This document shows, in pieces, positions 36,272-46,819 of a DNA stretch of 64,000 nucleotides. The DNA is taken from positions 1 through 64,000 of the forward strand of contig NZ_MBEJ01000055.1 in NCBI RefSeq assembly GCF_001953975.1, in the 5' to 3' direction. The stretch comes from Mycobacterium sp. NS-7484 (GTDB lineage Bacteria; Actinomycetota; Actinomycetes; Mycobacteriales; Mycobacteriaceae). The notes beneath the pieces are model-generated. The model was not told where the DNA came from and did not search any database. It saw only the letters and a program-made list of their open reading frames with translations. A program made the position numbers and the translations under genes. How positions within the stretch are numbered: position 1 is the first letter of the stretch; the number at the start of each line of letters is the position of its first letter.

Positions 36272-37097
36272 CTGGTATCCCGCCTCGCGCCCCCGTCCGG
36301 TCGAGAGCGGGTTGAAGGCCCGCAGCACCCGGGGCGCCATCGCGCAGACGTGGTGGTCGCAGCGGTTCATCGAAGTGCTCGAAGGCATGGGCATCGGCAG
36401 CCGGTTGCAGCGCGGCCGCAACTATGCCCGCCGTGGGCAGGTGATCTCGCTGGACGTGGGGCCGGGCCTGGTCGCCGCGCAGGTGCAGGGCAGCCGGGTG
36501 CGGCCCTACCGGGCCCGCATCGGGATCACCGCATTCGACAAGAGTGAGTGGGCACAGATCGAAGCCGCGCTGGCCCAAGACGCCTTGTACACCGCGGCGT
36601 TGCTCGCCGGTGAGATGCCGGCCGACATCGAGGGCGTGTTCGACGCGTTGGATCTGCCACTGTTTCCCGCGACGGCCCGGGAATTGTCGCTGGATTGCTC
36701 GTGTCCCGACAGTGCGGTCCCGTGCAAGCATCTCGCCGCGGCGTTCTACCTGCTGGCCGAAGCGTTCGACGAGGACCCGTTTGCGATCCTGGCCTGGCGT
36801 GGTCGGGACCGCGACGACCTGCTGGAGAACCTGGCGGCCGCCCGCGCCGGTGGCGGCTCGGCGGTCGATCGGGCCGAGCCGGCCGGCCGGCCGCTCGCCG
36901 ACTGTCTTGATTCTTTCTTTGTGCGGCAGAACACGATTCCCGTCTCTGCTCCTCCTGTGGCGTCATCGGCGGCGCTGCTGGATCAGCTGCCTGACATCGC
37001 GGTGGCCGTGCGCGGGCGGGCGTTGGTAGAGGTGCTGCGCCCGGCGTACCTCTCTTTCGATGCTCGGCCGGCCGATGGTGATGCTGAGGGCGTCTGA
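36264..37097 (+). CDS. SWIM zinc-finger protein, HelZ partner
   Basis: 277 residues with the SWIM finger CxCxnCxH (DCSCPDSAVPCKHLAAAF, about 151-168), which binds zinc and DNA or protein. The genes of a SWIM protein and HelZ/SNF2 are coupled in many actinobacteria and here overlap (GTG 36264 inside the helZ end), implying a joint complex. N-terminal segments RSTRGAIAQTWWSQRFIEVLE are family-typical. The C-terminus is a short basic/hydrophobic domain. Confidence 0.85.
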   Translation: MSDWYPASRPRPVESGLKARSTRGAIAQTWWSQRFIEVLEGMGIGSRLQRGRNYARRGQVISLDVGPGLVAAQVQGSRVRPYRARIGITAFDKSEWAQIEAALAQDALYTAALLAGEMPADIEGVFDALDLPLFPATARELSLDCSCPDSAVPCKHLAAAFYLLAEAFDEDPFAILAWRGRDRDDLLENLAAARAGGGSAVDRAEPAGRPLADCLDSFFVRQNTIPVSAPPVASSAALLDQLPDIAVAVRGRALVEVLRPAYLSFDARPADGDAEGV

Positions 37098-37178
37098 CTT
37101 CAGGTCGAACGTGACCACTCGGCCGGCATCCACGGGTGTCGCGTGGCCTGGCGGCTCAGGCTGCGGCGCATGAGGTGG

Positions 37179-37199
37179 TGTGTAGGATCGTTACACATG
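37179..37199 (+). promoter_or_regulatory. vapBC promoter and operator at the start codon
   Basis: TGTGTA (37179-37184) and TACACA (37192-37197) form an inverted repeat around 7 bases. The second arm reaches the A of the ATG. Inside it TAGGAT (37183-37188) matches a mycobacterial -10 box 8 bases before the ATG, so transcription may start at the start codon (leaderless), with VapB binding over it for autorepression. Confidence 0.55.
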
Positions 37200-37466
37200 A
37201 GTAGCCGTATTCAAGTGATTCTGTCGGAAGCTGAACGTGAGGCGTTTCGTCGCCAGGCTGCGGCCCGCAAAATGTCGTTGAGCACGTGGTTGCTTGAAGC
37301 TGGACGCAAGCAGCTCGCTGCCGAGCAAGCCGGACCACTGCGCACGGTTGCCGAGCTACGCGAATTCTTCGGGTCGCTGCCGGATGAACCGGGTGTCGAG
37401 CCGGATTGGGACGAGCATCTCCGGGTGATGGCAGAGTCGCGGCGACATGGTGCGTCGGCTCCATGA
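37197..37466 (+). CDS. vapB: VapB-type antitoxin
   Basis: 89 residues. The N-terminus (SSRIQVILSEAEREAFRRQAAARKMSLSTWLLEAG) is a ribbon-helix-helix-like or MazE-like DNA-binding fold with a strand and two helices; the C-terminus carries a long acidic linker to wrap the toxin. ATG 37197 likely belongs to a leaderless transcript because no ribosome-binding site precedes it and TAGGAT lies 8 bases upstream. The stop overlaps the toxin start (ATGA). Confidence 0.75.
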   Translation: MSSRIQVILSEAEREAFRRQAAARKMSLSTWLLEAGRKQLAAEQAGPLRTVAELREFFGSLPDEPGVEPDWDEHLRVMAESRRHGASAP

Positions 37467-37840
37467 TCTTTGTCGACACGAATGTCTTCATGTATGCCGT
37501 GGGTCGGCAGCATCCACTGCGCCAGTCAGCCCGGGACTTCCTCGAGCACAGCGTTGAGGCTCGCAGCCGGCTGGTCACCTCGGCGGAAGTGTTGCAGGAG
37601 CTGCTGCATGCCTACATTCCGGCGGACCGAATCGCCACCCTGGATGCGGCGTTGACGCTTGCGCGATCGTTGACCGAGGTTTGGTCGATCGAGGAGGCCG
37701 ATGTGGTGCATGCTCGCACGTTGGCTGACCGTCACCGTGCGCTCGGTGCGCGTGACCTCATCCACCTGGCCTGCTGTCAGCGTCGCGGTGTCACCGAAAT
37801 CAAGACCTTCGACCGCGCTTTGGCCAGCGCGTTCGGCTGA
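37463..37840 (+). CDS. vapC: VapC-type PIN-domain ribonuclease toxin
   Basis: 125 residues with the four PIN acidic residues Asp5 (VDTN), Glu42 (SAEVLQE), Asp98 (GARDLIH) and Asp117 (TFDRAL). VapC toxins cleave tRNA or rRNA using Mg2+/Mn2+; the target is not predictable. It is intact and overlaps its antitoxin by ATGA, so this module is probably functional, unlike the two hipA genes. Confidence 0.85.
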   Translation: MIFVDTNVFMYAVGRQHPLRQSARDFLEHSVEARSRLVTSAEVLQELLHAYIPADRIATLDAALTLARSLTEVWSIEEADVVHARTLADRHRALGARDLIHLACCQRRGVTEIKTFDRALASAFG

Positions 37841-37960
37841 AGGGTGGATCCTGACAGACGTTTCCAGCGCTGCGTGTGCCCGGTGGGTTCGCGGGCCACG
37901 AGACTGGATCCGGATTTTGCGCTGTCGGCGCCACCCGCGTTCGTAACGTGGTGGTGCGCA

Positions 37961-39250
37961 TCACCCCGCGATCGGACGACGCACGTCCAGCTGCGCCAGG
38001 TCGGCGGCGATACGCCCGGCCGACCAACCGGCCCCGTTGGACACCGACATCATGCGGGCGCTGGTCACCGGGAAGAGCCGGTTGGTGAGGTCATCGGTCG
38101 CCTGGCTGTGCGCAGCCAGTACCGGAAGCAGCGTGCCGCGGTCCACCTCGGTGGCCACCGTCGTCGAGGTGGCGGTGAGGCGTTCACCGATGCGCTCGGC
38201 GTACGAGAGCAGAAACGATTGGCGAAACGAACGCGTCCGGGCCTGACCGCCACTGGTGGTGCGGCCCGCCGCCAGCATCGCCCGGTTGGCCTGGACCAAC
38301 AGTGAAGTAGACAGCAGCTCAACGAATTCCAGGCCGCAGTCGGTACCGATGACGGTGACGAACCCGAGCTTCTCCGCGCACACCAACCGGCACCGGTTGG
38401 CCGTTGCCACCGACTGCACCAGTGTTGCCTTGGCGCCGACGTAGGGGTTGTCGATCCAGAGCCGCCGGGCGGTTGCCTCCGCGGCGTGTCCTTGCTCGTG
38501 ATCACGGATCGCGTGGTGCAGCGAGTATCTGCTCATCAGCTCTTGCGCCTTGGCCGAAAAGGCTTCGGCTTCTTCGGGAAACTTGGTGGCCTCGGCTTTG
38601 GCGAGCAGCCCGCGCACCCGGCTGAGCGCTTTCGCATCGGCGGTGGACACCGGCGTCGACGAATGCTGGTGCCTGCCGGGCAAGGGCAGTAGCGGTTCGA
38701 GGGTCGGAAGGGTTCCCAACAGCCACAGCACCTTCAACACGATCACCAACACGGCCTGACGGTCGCGACCGTTTCGGTCCGCCCAGTCCCGCATCTGCGC
38801 AGCGCCGTGATCACTGCCCGTCGGCAGCTCGGCAAGCTCGCCACGCCATCGTGGGTGCAGCGTGGCGGCGGAGTAGTGCCGGGACTCCCGAACGATGGCC
38901 TCGTCCAGGTAGCCGGCTGCCACTGTGTCGAGACGGCGACGAGCGAACTCGTGGAGGTCGTTGGGCGACCACCCCGCCTGCCATGCGTTGCTGATCGCAC
39001 CGGCCAAGGTGCCCTCGGCGGCAAGGTCGAGATCGTCTGCCCGGCCAGGGAATTCGTCGAGCAGCTCGTTGGCGTGGAATCCCGCATCGTGGTAGGGACA
39101 CAACGCGAAGTGGTACAGCGCGGCGGTGAGGCGGTCGAGGAGGGCGGCCCGGTCGTACCCGGGATCGGGGCTCCAGCGTTCACGTGGTGACGATGCGCGG
39201 CGACGGTCCTTGTGCTTGGCGGCGCGCTTTTGGCGGTTGCGGCGGCTCAT
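37961..39250 (-). CDS. DUF2786 domain protein
   Basis: 429 residues. Basic N-terminus (MSRRNRQKRAAKHKDRRR) resembling a nucleic-acid-binding tail, a helical region (30-200), and a DUF2786 core around residues 195-250 (SRVRGLLAKAEATKFPEEAEAFSAKAQELMSRY) of unknown function. Related proteins of actinobacteria and phage-like elements contain the same domain. ATG 39250 is selected because the longer frame adds only low-complexity sequence. It is divergent from arr with 286 bases between. Confidence 0.75.
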   Translation of the reverse strand: MSRRNRQKRAAKHKDRRRASSPRERWSPDPGYDRAALLDRLTAALYHFALCPYHDAGFHANELLDEFPGRADDLDLAAEGTLAGAISNAWQAGWSPNDLHEFARRRLDTVAAGYLDEAIVRESRHYSAATLHPRWRGELAELPTGSDHGAAQMRDWADRNGRDRQAVLVIVLKVLWLLGTLPTLEPLLPLPGRHQHSSTPVSTADAKALSRVRGLLAKAEATKFPEEAEAFSAKAQELMSRYSLHHAIRDHEQGHAAEATARRLWIDNPYVGAKATLVQSVATANRCRLVCAEKLGFVTVIGTDCGLEFVELLSTSLLVQANRAMLAAGRTTSGGQARTRSFRQSFLLSYAERIGERLTATSTTVATEVDRGTLLPVLAAHSQATDDLTNRLFPVTSARMMSVSNGAGWSAGRIAADLAQLDVRRPIAG

Positions 39251-39455
39251 GGCTGGAGTCTGGTGCAAGGGTCCGACAAGTAGCCGCTGCTGCCGCGCAT
39301 ACCGGCGGCATGCTGGTCGTCTTCGACGCGGTGCGCGCCTGTACGGGGTAGTGCCGCCAGGGAGTCGGGGCAGATCTCCTGGCCTGGAACGGATGCTGAT
39401 GAGCACCGCGGGATTGGCTGAACGCGAAGGCCTTTGGATCGTTTCCCATTCTCAC

Positions 39456-39490
39456 TATACGGCCGGAGGGGGGTCTTGCGGCAAGGCCCC
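39456..39490 (+). promoter_or_regulatory. arr promoter with rifamycin-associated element (RAE)
   Basis: A 21-bp imperfect inverted repeat, GGGGTCTTGC-G-GCAAGGCCCC (39470-39490), closely matches the rifamycin-associated element described by Spanogiannopoulos and colleagues upstream of rifamycin-resistance genes in actinomycetes. TATACG at 39456-39461 is a possible -10 box immediately before it. The element would place arr under rifamycin-inducible control. Confidence 0.75.
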
Positions 39491-39536
39491 TGACGTGCTG
39501 CACAATCGTCCGATCCGTGACGAGATGGGGAATGTT

Positions 39537-39965
39537 GTGACGAGTACGCCGAAGCCTTTCGAACTGCACGAGTCGGGTGCGCTGCTGCACGGCACCAAGG
39601 CCGACCTGGCGGTGGGTGAGTACTTGGTGCCCGGACGGGAGTCGAATTACGAGGCGGGACGGATCATGAACCACGTGTACGTCACCCGCACCTTGGATGC
39701 CGCGGTGTGGGGCGCCGAGATGGCTGTCGGTGAGGGGCGGGGCCGCGTCTACATCGTCGAACCCGAAGGTGCGCTGGAGGACGACCCGAACGTGACCGAC
39801 AAGAAGCTGCCCGGCAACCCGACCCACTCCTACCGCACCCGGGAGCCCGTCAAGATCGTCGGTGAGCTCACCGACTGGGTGGGGCATTCACCCGAGCAGA
39901 TCCAAGGCATGCGCGATGGCCTGGCCGATCTCCGGCGGAAAGGGCTCGACGTCATCTACGACTGA
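39537..39965 (+). CDS. arr: Rifampin ADP-ribosyltransferase Arr
   Basis: 142 residues from GTG 39537 (ATG 39525 is a 4-residue longer option). Arr transfers ADP-ribose from NAD+ to the C23 hydroxyl of rifamycins, inactivating them. The essential triad is seen as His18, Tyr48 and Asp83 (one less than the standard H19/Y49/D84 numbering), and the segments RIMNHVYVTRTLDAAVW and NVTDKKLPGNPTHSYRTREP are typical. GGGG (39527-39530) precedes GTG 39537. The RAE upstream suggests drug induction. A fragment of a second copy lies at 31476-31550. Confidence 0.92.
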   Translation: MTSTPKPFELHESGALLHGTKADLAVGEYLVPGRESNYEAGRIMNHVYVTRTLDAAVWGAEMAVGEGRGRVYIVEPEGALEDDPNVTDKKLPGNPTHSYRTREPVKIVGELTDWVGHSPEQIQGMRDGLADLRRKGLDVIYD

Positions 39966-40026
39966 CCTCTCCGATTGTCGGTGGCTCGTGTGACGATGCG
40001 CGGTTCACTCAATTCAGGAGGTTGAT

Positions 40027-40344
40027 ATGAAGCGTGTAGTGGTGGCTGCGGTGACGGTCGCGATGGCTGTCGTCCTGAGCCCGGTGGCGTCGGCCGAACC
40101 GTCATGGACGATGCCGAACCTGATCGGGATGGACCTGTAGGGGGCGCAGGATGCCATCCAGTCGCTGACCCACGGCGAGGTGTGGTTCAGCAGCTCGACC
40201 GATCTGACCGGGAAGGGCCGTGCGCAGATCAGCGACCGCAATTGGCAGGTGTGCAGTTCCACGCCACCGCCCGGGGTGAAGTTCTCGGCGTCGACCGAGA
40301 TTGACTTCGGGGTGGTGCGGATTGACACGGAGGAGTGTCCGTGA
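40027..40344 (+). pseudogene. Small secreted PASTA-like protein, interrupted by an in-frame TAG
   Basis: ATG 40027 follows AGGAGG (40016-40021) and encodes the signal peptide MKRVVVAAVTVAMAVVLSPVASA, then a small PASTA-like domain (MPNLIGMDL*GAQDAIQSL ... DFGVVRIDTEECP). Codon 38 (40138-40140) is TAG where the family carries Gln, a single C-to-T change of CAG. The rest of the frame is intact to a TGA at 40342-40344 and keeps its conserved segments, so the loss is recent. Translation would otherwise give 105 residues. A single Cys pair (QVC..EECP) is present. Confidence 0.75.
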
Positions 40345-40377
40345 GGCCTCGTTCGTAAGGCACTCGGCACGCTGCAG

Positions 40378-40415
40378 TGGGTGGACGCCGGCGGTGATCC
40401 GATGGCGTCCACCCA
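40378..40415. terminator. Strong hairpin (12-bp stem) after the interrupted gene
   Basis: TGGGTGGACGCC (40378-40389) and GGCGTCCACCCA (40404-40415) are perfectly complementary around a 14-base loop. No U-tract follows, as is usual for mycobacterial terminators. It is placed 34 bases after the stop codon at 40344. Confidence 0.55.
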
Positions 40416-40459
40416 GGTGGACTTCGCGCATCGATGGTGCCGATAACGGCCGTACGCTC

Positions 40460-41416
40460 ATGGGCATGCGATTCGGGCCTGTCACCGCGCTCTTGATCGC
40501 GCTGTCGGTCGGCGTGAGTGGCTGCACCGGTGCGCCCGACCGCGAACAGGAAGCACTCGACATCCGCAGCCGCATCGCGGCGATGCCGGGGGTGTCCGAC
40601 GTCGACCTGATCTATGAAAACGGCGTTTTGGAGGGCACCCGGTTCGAGCTCGATGTTGCCATGGACGGGGCCACCGATGAGCAGGTCGGCGCGGTGGCCG
40701 GGCAGCTCGACGAGCTACGCGGCACAGACTTCGCCAAGTTCGACCAGTCGGTGAAGATCGTTGTGGCCGAAGGGACGTCGATATCTGGCGGTGCGGACCT
40801 GCCCGACGACATCGGACCCGTGACCGGGTTGGTGCGCCGGCTTCGCGCGGACGTTCCGGCTGGGGAGATCCGCTGGTTCGGCGGTGCCGCGCCGGACGCC
40901 TCGAAGATGCAGATCCTGAAGGCGCAGTCTCCGGATGCCGCGGTCGACGCCGTCTTGCGGATTTTCGCCGACCGGCCGCCGAGCGAGATCGAGGTCGCCG
41001 CAGCCGACCGGGTGGCCGATCCGCACTGGATGATCGTCAACCGGTTCACCCCCGCCGACAAACAGCGCGTCGACGGGCAATTGGCCGCGGCGGCGCCGGC
41101 CGATCCGGGGTGGATCGGTGTCCGTGACGGCAGGATCGACCACCTTACCTTCGGTATACCGACCCCGGCGGCCGCCTACGACGACGTGGTGCGGACCATT
41201 CATGCGATCGGGGCCGGTCCGGACAATCCCGTCAGCCTCACCTGGGCCTGGCACGGTATTAAGTACCGCTACGACGAGCCGCGCTGGGCGGGCAGCGCCA
41301 TGATCGGCAAATGCGACTACGTCAACGGTGACCGCACCAAGTCCGAACCGCTCGTACCCGATGCGTTGGCCCTGCAACAGCGCATCCGCGACGAGTTCGA
41401 TACCTGCCTCAAGTAG
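40460..41416 (+). CDS. Lipoprotein, unknown function
   Basis: 318 residues (from ATG 40460; ATG 40466 also possible). The signal peptide ends in a lipobox VSGC with Cys22. The mature part has two alpha/beta repeats (about 35-110 and 200-270) with no recognised enzyme motif. A mycobacterial lipoprotein on the outer face of the membrane is the best call. It overlaps the convergent DDN-like gene by 8 bases. Confidence 0.7.
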   Translation: MGMRFGPVTALLIALSVGVSGCTGAPDREQEALDIRSRIAAMPGVSDVDLIYENGVLEGTRFELDVAMDGATDEQVGAVAGQLDELRGTDFAKFDQSVKIVVAEGTSISGGADLPDDIGPVTGLVRRLRADVPAGEIRWFGGAAPDASKMQILKAQSPDAAVDAVLRIFADRPPSEIEVAAADRVADPHWMIVNRFTPADKQRVDGQLAAAAPADPGWIGVRDGRIDHLTFGIPTPAAAYDDVVRTIHAIGAGPDNPVSLTWAWHGIKYRYDEPRWAGSAMIGKCDYVNGDRTKSEPLVPDALALQQRIRDEFDTCLK

Positions 41417-41903
41417 CGGCTGGTCTCGGGGTCAGCTTGATCGCGGCGAGGTGCTCACGCTCGACGGCATCGGCGAACTCCCGCAGGGTGGGCATCCGTG
41501 GTTCACGGAACGTCAAGCCCATCATCCGTTGCGCGCGTTTGACGCCGTAGGACTCGGCGCAGCGGTGGAACAGATCGGCGACGGTCGCGTGGTCCTCGAT
41601 GAGGTCGCCGTGCATGGTCGTGGTCTGCCCGTCATGCAGGACCTCGGCGGTGGCGCCGTTGCGGAAGTTGTATTTCCATGGCGCGTCGGTCATGGCATAG
41701 AGGGTGTTGTCGATGACATGGGCGCTCAACGGAATCACGTACTGCCGTCCGGTCTTTCGGCCGCGGACGGTCAGCACCATGAATTGTTTTCGCGCAGCGC
41801 CGGCGAACGGCATGCGCAGAAGGAACCGCAGCGCCGGATTGACGACGCGCATCATCGCCTGTGGTGGATGGGTCACGGTGACCATGGGCGATTGCTCTGT
41901 CAT
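41409..41903 (-). CDS. Nitroreductase/DDN-family F420-dependent oxidoreductase
   Basis: 164 residues of the DUF385/DDN split-barrel fold with the signature TVRGRKTGRQY (about 42-52). Family members use reduced coenzyme F420 to reduce nitro compounds (Ddn of M. tuberculosis), quinones or fatty-acid double bonds. Cytosolic or membrane-peripheral. The substrate is not visible. ATG 41903. Confidence 0.8.
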   Translation of the reverse strand: MTEQSPMVTVTHPPQAMMRVVNPALRFLLRMPFAGAARKQFMVLTVRGRKTGRQYVIPLSAHVIDNTLYAMTDAPWKYNFRNGATAEVLHDGQTTTMHGDLIEDHATVADLFHRCAESYGVKRAQRMMGLTFREPRMPTLREFADAVEREHLAAIKLTPRPAAT

Positions 41904-42072
41904 GACCTCACGCTAGGCGGATTGCTCGGCGTTGCCCAGGGTGTTGGCGGTGCGATTGCCTGACGGCTTCTCGCGGCGGGATGGACGAGCACGGCTGTTG
42001 GTCGGGCCGTTCCCATGAAGCGGCAGCTGCGGTGTTCACTCGTGCGGAGATTGATGCCGTTAGGTTTTCTTC

Positions 42073-42855
42073 GTGTCCGAACTGAACCTCCCCGAACCAG
42101 CGAACTGGTCCAAAGCAGACAAACGCGCGGTGTGGGCGGGACTCGCCGTGTCCGCGGGCATGGTCTACTTCGTTGTCCTGGCGCTCCTTGCCGGTCTGCG
42201 CGGCAACTACTTGACGACGGTTTTGATTTTCGGCTTCATCACATTTCCAGTCCTGATGACGGCTGCGCTTCTCATGGCCGCAGCAGGCAAGACGCAGACG
42301 CGAACCTCCAGCGACGCAACCGGGTTCACCGTGTGGCCGGATAGGCGGTTCGGCATGCTGTATTTGACGGGACTCGCGACGTTCGGCCCTTCGGCACTGC
42401 TGCTCGCGTTCTTCATACCGCGCGGCGTGATCGACATTCCGATGTCGCGAGGGCTCCAGATCTTCTCGCCCCCGCTGTTCATGGCAGCGGCGATCGTCGC
42501 GGTCGTCGGTCTGATCAGCTGGAGGCGGCGCGGCGGAGTCGGATGCCTCAAATTCAGTCCGGCCATGGTTGAGATCGCCGATGTGATCAAAACCAGAGCG
42601 GTGGAATGGGATGACATTGTCGACGTCAAGGATCATTCGGAAGCCAAGGACAGCAAAAATGCCGGCAGGTCGGTGGTGTTGTGCCTGCGTGACGGCAGCG
42701 AGAACGTTATCGGTGGCCTGAACCTTTATGTCCCGACGGGCGTTGCGCTGTACTGGTTGGTCCGGCATTACTGGCGACATCCCGAAGATCGGATGGAGCT
42801 GGTGGACTCGCGGGCTCCAGAGCGATTGCGCAACAGTCGTTTCGACCTCACGTAG
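42073..42855 (+). CDS. Membrane protein with C-terminal PH-like domain
   Basis: 260 residues. Four hydrophobic segments (about 23-45, 50-72, 95-118 and 133-155) are followed by a cytoplasmic region of about 90 residues (KFSPAMVEIADVIKTRAVEWDDIVDVKDHS...) that looks like a bacterial PH/YdbT-type domain. No transport or enzyme signature. GTG 42073 after a weak ribosome-binding site (GTTTTCTTC). It is convergent with the kinase gene. Confidence 0.6.
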   Translation: MSELNLPEPANWSKADKRAVWAGLAVSAGMVYFVVLALLAGLRGNYLTTVLIFGFITFPVLMTAALLMAAAGKTQTRTSSDATGFTVWPDRRFGMLYLTGLATFGPSALLLAFFIPRGVIDIPMSRGLQIFSPPLFMAAAIVAVVGLISWRRRGGVGCLKFSPAMVEIADVIKTRAVEWDDIVDVKDHSEAKDSKNAGRSVVLCLRDGSENVIGGLNLYVPTGVALYWLVRHYWRHPEDRMELVDSRAPERLRNSRFDLT

Positions 42856-42906
42856 CGGGAAGAGATGCCGCGGTGTGGGGGCGCGGCCTTCCCCGGCCAG
42901 GAGAGA

Positions 42907-44457
<1,551 letters not shown>

Positions 44458-44625
44458 CCTGTGCCTCCTCGACTGGCGAACAGGCGAACGTAGCGCGGGG
44501 TGCTGACAAGTTTATTCACCGGACGGAGTTCCGTAGCGGGAATTTGCTCATAGATCGGTGCCGGACCCGACGTGGGGCCCGATAGCGGATTGCGGCCGAC
44601 GTACCCGGCGCGTCACCATGGCGAT

Positions 44626-45372
44626 ATGGCCGGTTTCGTGACCGTCCGGGCCTACGCCGAGCTCAACGATTTCCTGGACGTTGACTCGCGCGGTCGAGCC
44701 GTGCACCGGCCCTGCCAAAGTCATCAGACGGTCAAAGATGTGCTGGAAGCCATGGGCATCCCGCACACCGAGATCGACCTGATTCTGGTCAACGGGGATC
44801 CGGTGGGCTTCGAGCACCGGCCGACAACCGGCGACCGCGTCGCGGTGTTTCCGATGTTCGAGGCACTCGACATCGGTCCCACGGCGCGGTTACGGCCGGA
44901 ACCGTTGCGGGATCCGCGGTTCGTGGTTGACGTCAACCTCGGTCGGCTGGCGCGGTTGCTGCGGGTGCTGGGTTTCGATGTGTGGTGGCGCAACGATGCC
45001 GATGATCACACGCTGGCCGACGTCAGCCTGGACCAGCAGCGGACCCTGCTGACGCGAGACCGTGGTCTGTTGAAGCGTCGCGCCATCACCCATGGTTTGT
45101 TCGTCCACTCCCAGCAACCCGAGGAACAGACGCTGGAGGTGATGCGTCGGCTGGATCTGCGGCGGCAGGTCACACCGTTCACCCGGTGCCTGCGGTGCAA
45201 CGGCACGTTGACCGCGGTGGACAAGGAGCAGGTGCTCGACCGCCTGGAGCCGTTGACGCGGCAGTACTACGACGAATTCAGTCAGTGCCCATGCTGCGGT
45301 CAGATCTACTGGGCAGGAACGCATTTCGAACGCTTGTCTGGGCTGGTCGACAAGCTGCTTGCGCGACTTTGA
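44626..45372 (+). CDS. Mut7-C RNase domain protein with N-terminal ubiquitin-like domain
   Basis: 248 residues. Residues 1-85 form a MoaD/ThiS-like ubiquitin fold (VTVRAYAELNDFL..VFPMFEAL); residues about 95-170 are the Mut7-C PIN-like RNase domain (FVVDVNLGRLARLLRVLGFDVWWRNDADD, TRDRGLLKR), and the rest carries a four-Cys zinc ribbon (CLRCNGTL..CPCCGQIYW). Likely a ribonuclease, target unknown. ATG 44626 chosen by homology. Confidence 0.8.
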   Translation: MAGFVTVRAYAELNDFLDVDSRGRAVHRPCQSHQTVKDVLEAMGIPHTEIDLILVNGDPVGFEHRPTTGDRVAVFPMFEALDIGPTARLRPEPLRDPRFVVDVNLGRLARLLRVLGFDVWWRNDADDHTLADVSLDQQRTLLTRDRGLLKRRAITHGLFVHSQQPEEQTLEVMRRLDLRRQVTPFTRCLRCNGTLTAVDKEQVLDRLEPLTRQYYDEFSQCPCCGQIYWAGTHFERLSGLVDKLLARL

Positions 45373-45660
45373 TCAGCTTCGAACCAGGAGAGAACCATCA
45401 TCGGGTCCTTGGCGGTGAGCACCGCCGACGTAGCCGTCGCCATGATCGTGCGCGCGTCGTCCGCGAGCGCGACGCCGGGATGCCTCGTGGGAATTCTTGG
45501 GTAGCCAGGAGCGACCCGAGATCGTGCTGCCCGACGAGGCGAGCCACCTCGGGTCGGCGGTCGCACCAGTTCAGAACGTGGGGGACGGGGTTGTACTGAG
45601 AACACGGCCGCGGGTGGGTACCCCTACTTCAGTGTCGAACGTTGGGGGAAGGAGATGACG

Positions 45661-46371
45661 ATGACGAAAGTCCTGATGGTGATCTCGGCGGCTGACCACT
45701 GGACGCTCAGGGATGGAACGGTGCATCCGTCCGGGTATTGGGCCGAGGAGGTCGCCCGCCCACACCAGATTTTCACCGCGGCGGGATGGGACATCACGGT
45801 GGCGACGCCGGGCGGCAAGGCGCCGACGCTGGACAAACTCAGCCTCGGGTTCGCCGGTGGTCTGCCGTGGAAGCGCCGCGAGGTGAAGCGCTATCTGGAC
45901 AGCATCGCCAATGTGTTGGCTCATCCCGTCGCGCTCGACACCGTGAACGACGACGACTTCGACGTGGTGTTCTATCCAGGTGGCCACGGTCCGATGGAGG
46001 ACCTCGCCTACGATCCGGTCTCCGGGGCTCTGTTGGCGCACCGGCTGGCGACGGATAAACCACTCGCCTTGCTGTGCCATGCGCCGGCGGCGATCCTGGC
46101 CGCTGCTCGGCCGGACGGGACCTCGCCGTTCACCGGGCGGCGCATGACCGGGTTTTCCAACAACGAGGAGCTGCTCAACGGCTTCGCCAGAAAGGCGCCA
46201 TGGCTGTTGGAGGACCGACTGAAAGAGGCCGGCGTCGACTACTCCAAGGCGCTGATTCCGCTACGTCCGCATGTCGTGGTCGACGGCAACCTCTACACCG
46301 GGCAGAACCCACAGTCCTCGGAGAAGTTGGCGGAGCGGCTGGTGGCGGACGTGAAAGCGGGCGTTGGGTGA
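45661..46371 (+). CDS. DJ-1/PfpI family type 1 glutamine amidotransferase-like protein
   Basis: 236 residues with the nucleophile-elbow Cys in LLCHAPAA and the substrate-side GGHGPMED. Hsp31/YhbO-like chaperone, glyoxalase III or deglycase activity is typical of the family. ATG 45661 is taken because GGGGAAGGAG (45645-45654) then stands six bases upstream; ATG 45655 would be directly beside it. Confidence 0.8.
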   Translation: MTKVLMVISAADHWTLRDGTVHPSGYWAEEVARPHQIFTAAGWDITVATPGGKAPTLDKLSLGFAGGLPWKRREVKRYLDSIANVLAHPVALDTVNDDDFDVVFYPGGHGPMEDLAYDPVSGALLAHRLATDKPLALLCHAPAAILAAARPDGTSPFTGRRMTGFSNNEELLNGFARKAPWLLEDRLKEAGVDYSKALIPLRPHVVVDGNLYTGQNPQSSEKLAERLVADVKAGVG

Positions 46372-46819
46372 TGCCTGCTTGGAGCCAGTGCGGCGTCGAC
46401 ACCGATGGGATCCGTCTGGGTGGCAGGTGCGCTTGAAGCTCGTCAATCTCCCTGGCGACTCCTGGTCGGTATGAGAGCCAATCTGGGGTTGTCGATCGAA
46501 CGCAATTTGCCATTTGCTGGGAGTCGGTAACCGTAATCACTGACGAGTTCAGCACGTGTGTGCTGCCAAGCGGTGTGCGCAGATACAGACGGTCGCATGC
46601 GGCATCATGAAACTTTACGGAAAGCGATGATGGCAGGCGTATTGACCATTGTGGGTCGCGAAGGTGCCGGTCTCCGCGGGGTGGCAGATGGCCGTCCAAA
46701 ACCATTGCCAGGCTATTCACAGGTTCATTTGTAGGATCTTGAAAAGGCGATTGCCGCGGTCCGCGACGGACTGGCACGCCTTTAGACAGGGGATTGATTC
46801 AACGCCACGGGGGGCGGCT
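46372..46819. other. Intergenic region upstream of the esx-like operon
   Basis: 448 bp without a gene I can support. TAGGAT at 46732-46737 is a possible -10 box, about 83 bases before the first WXG100 gene, giving a short leader. No further repeat or RNA gene is recognised. Confidence 0.4.

Noticed and set aside
45306..45605. 99-codon minus-strand ORF between Mut7-C and DJ-1 genes
   Set aside because: No homology recognised, overlaps the Mut7-C end antisense; may be noise or an old relic, not enough to call.
46372..46819. Search for tRNA, riboswitch or small RNA in this 448-bp gap
   Set aside because: No cloverleaf-like signature or conserved aptamer pattern visible; only a possible -10 box.
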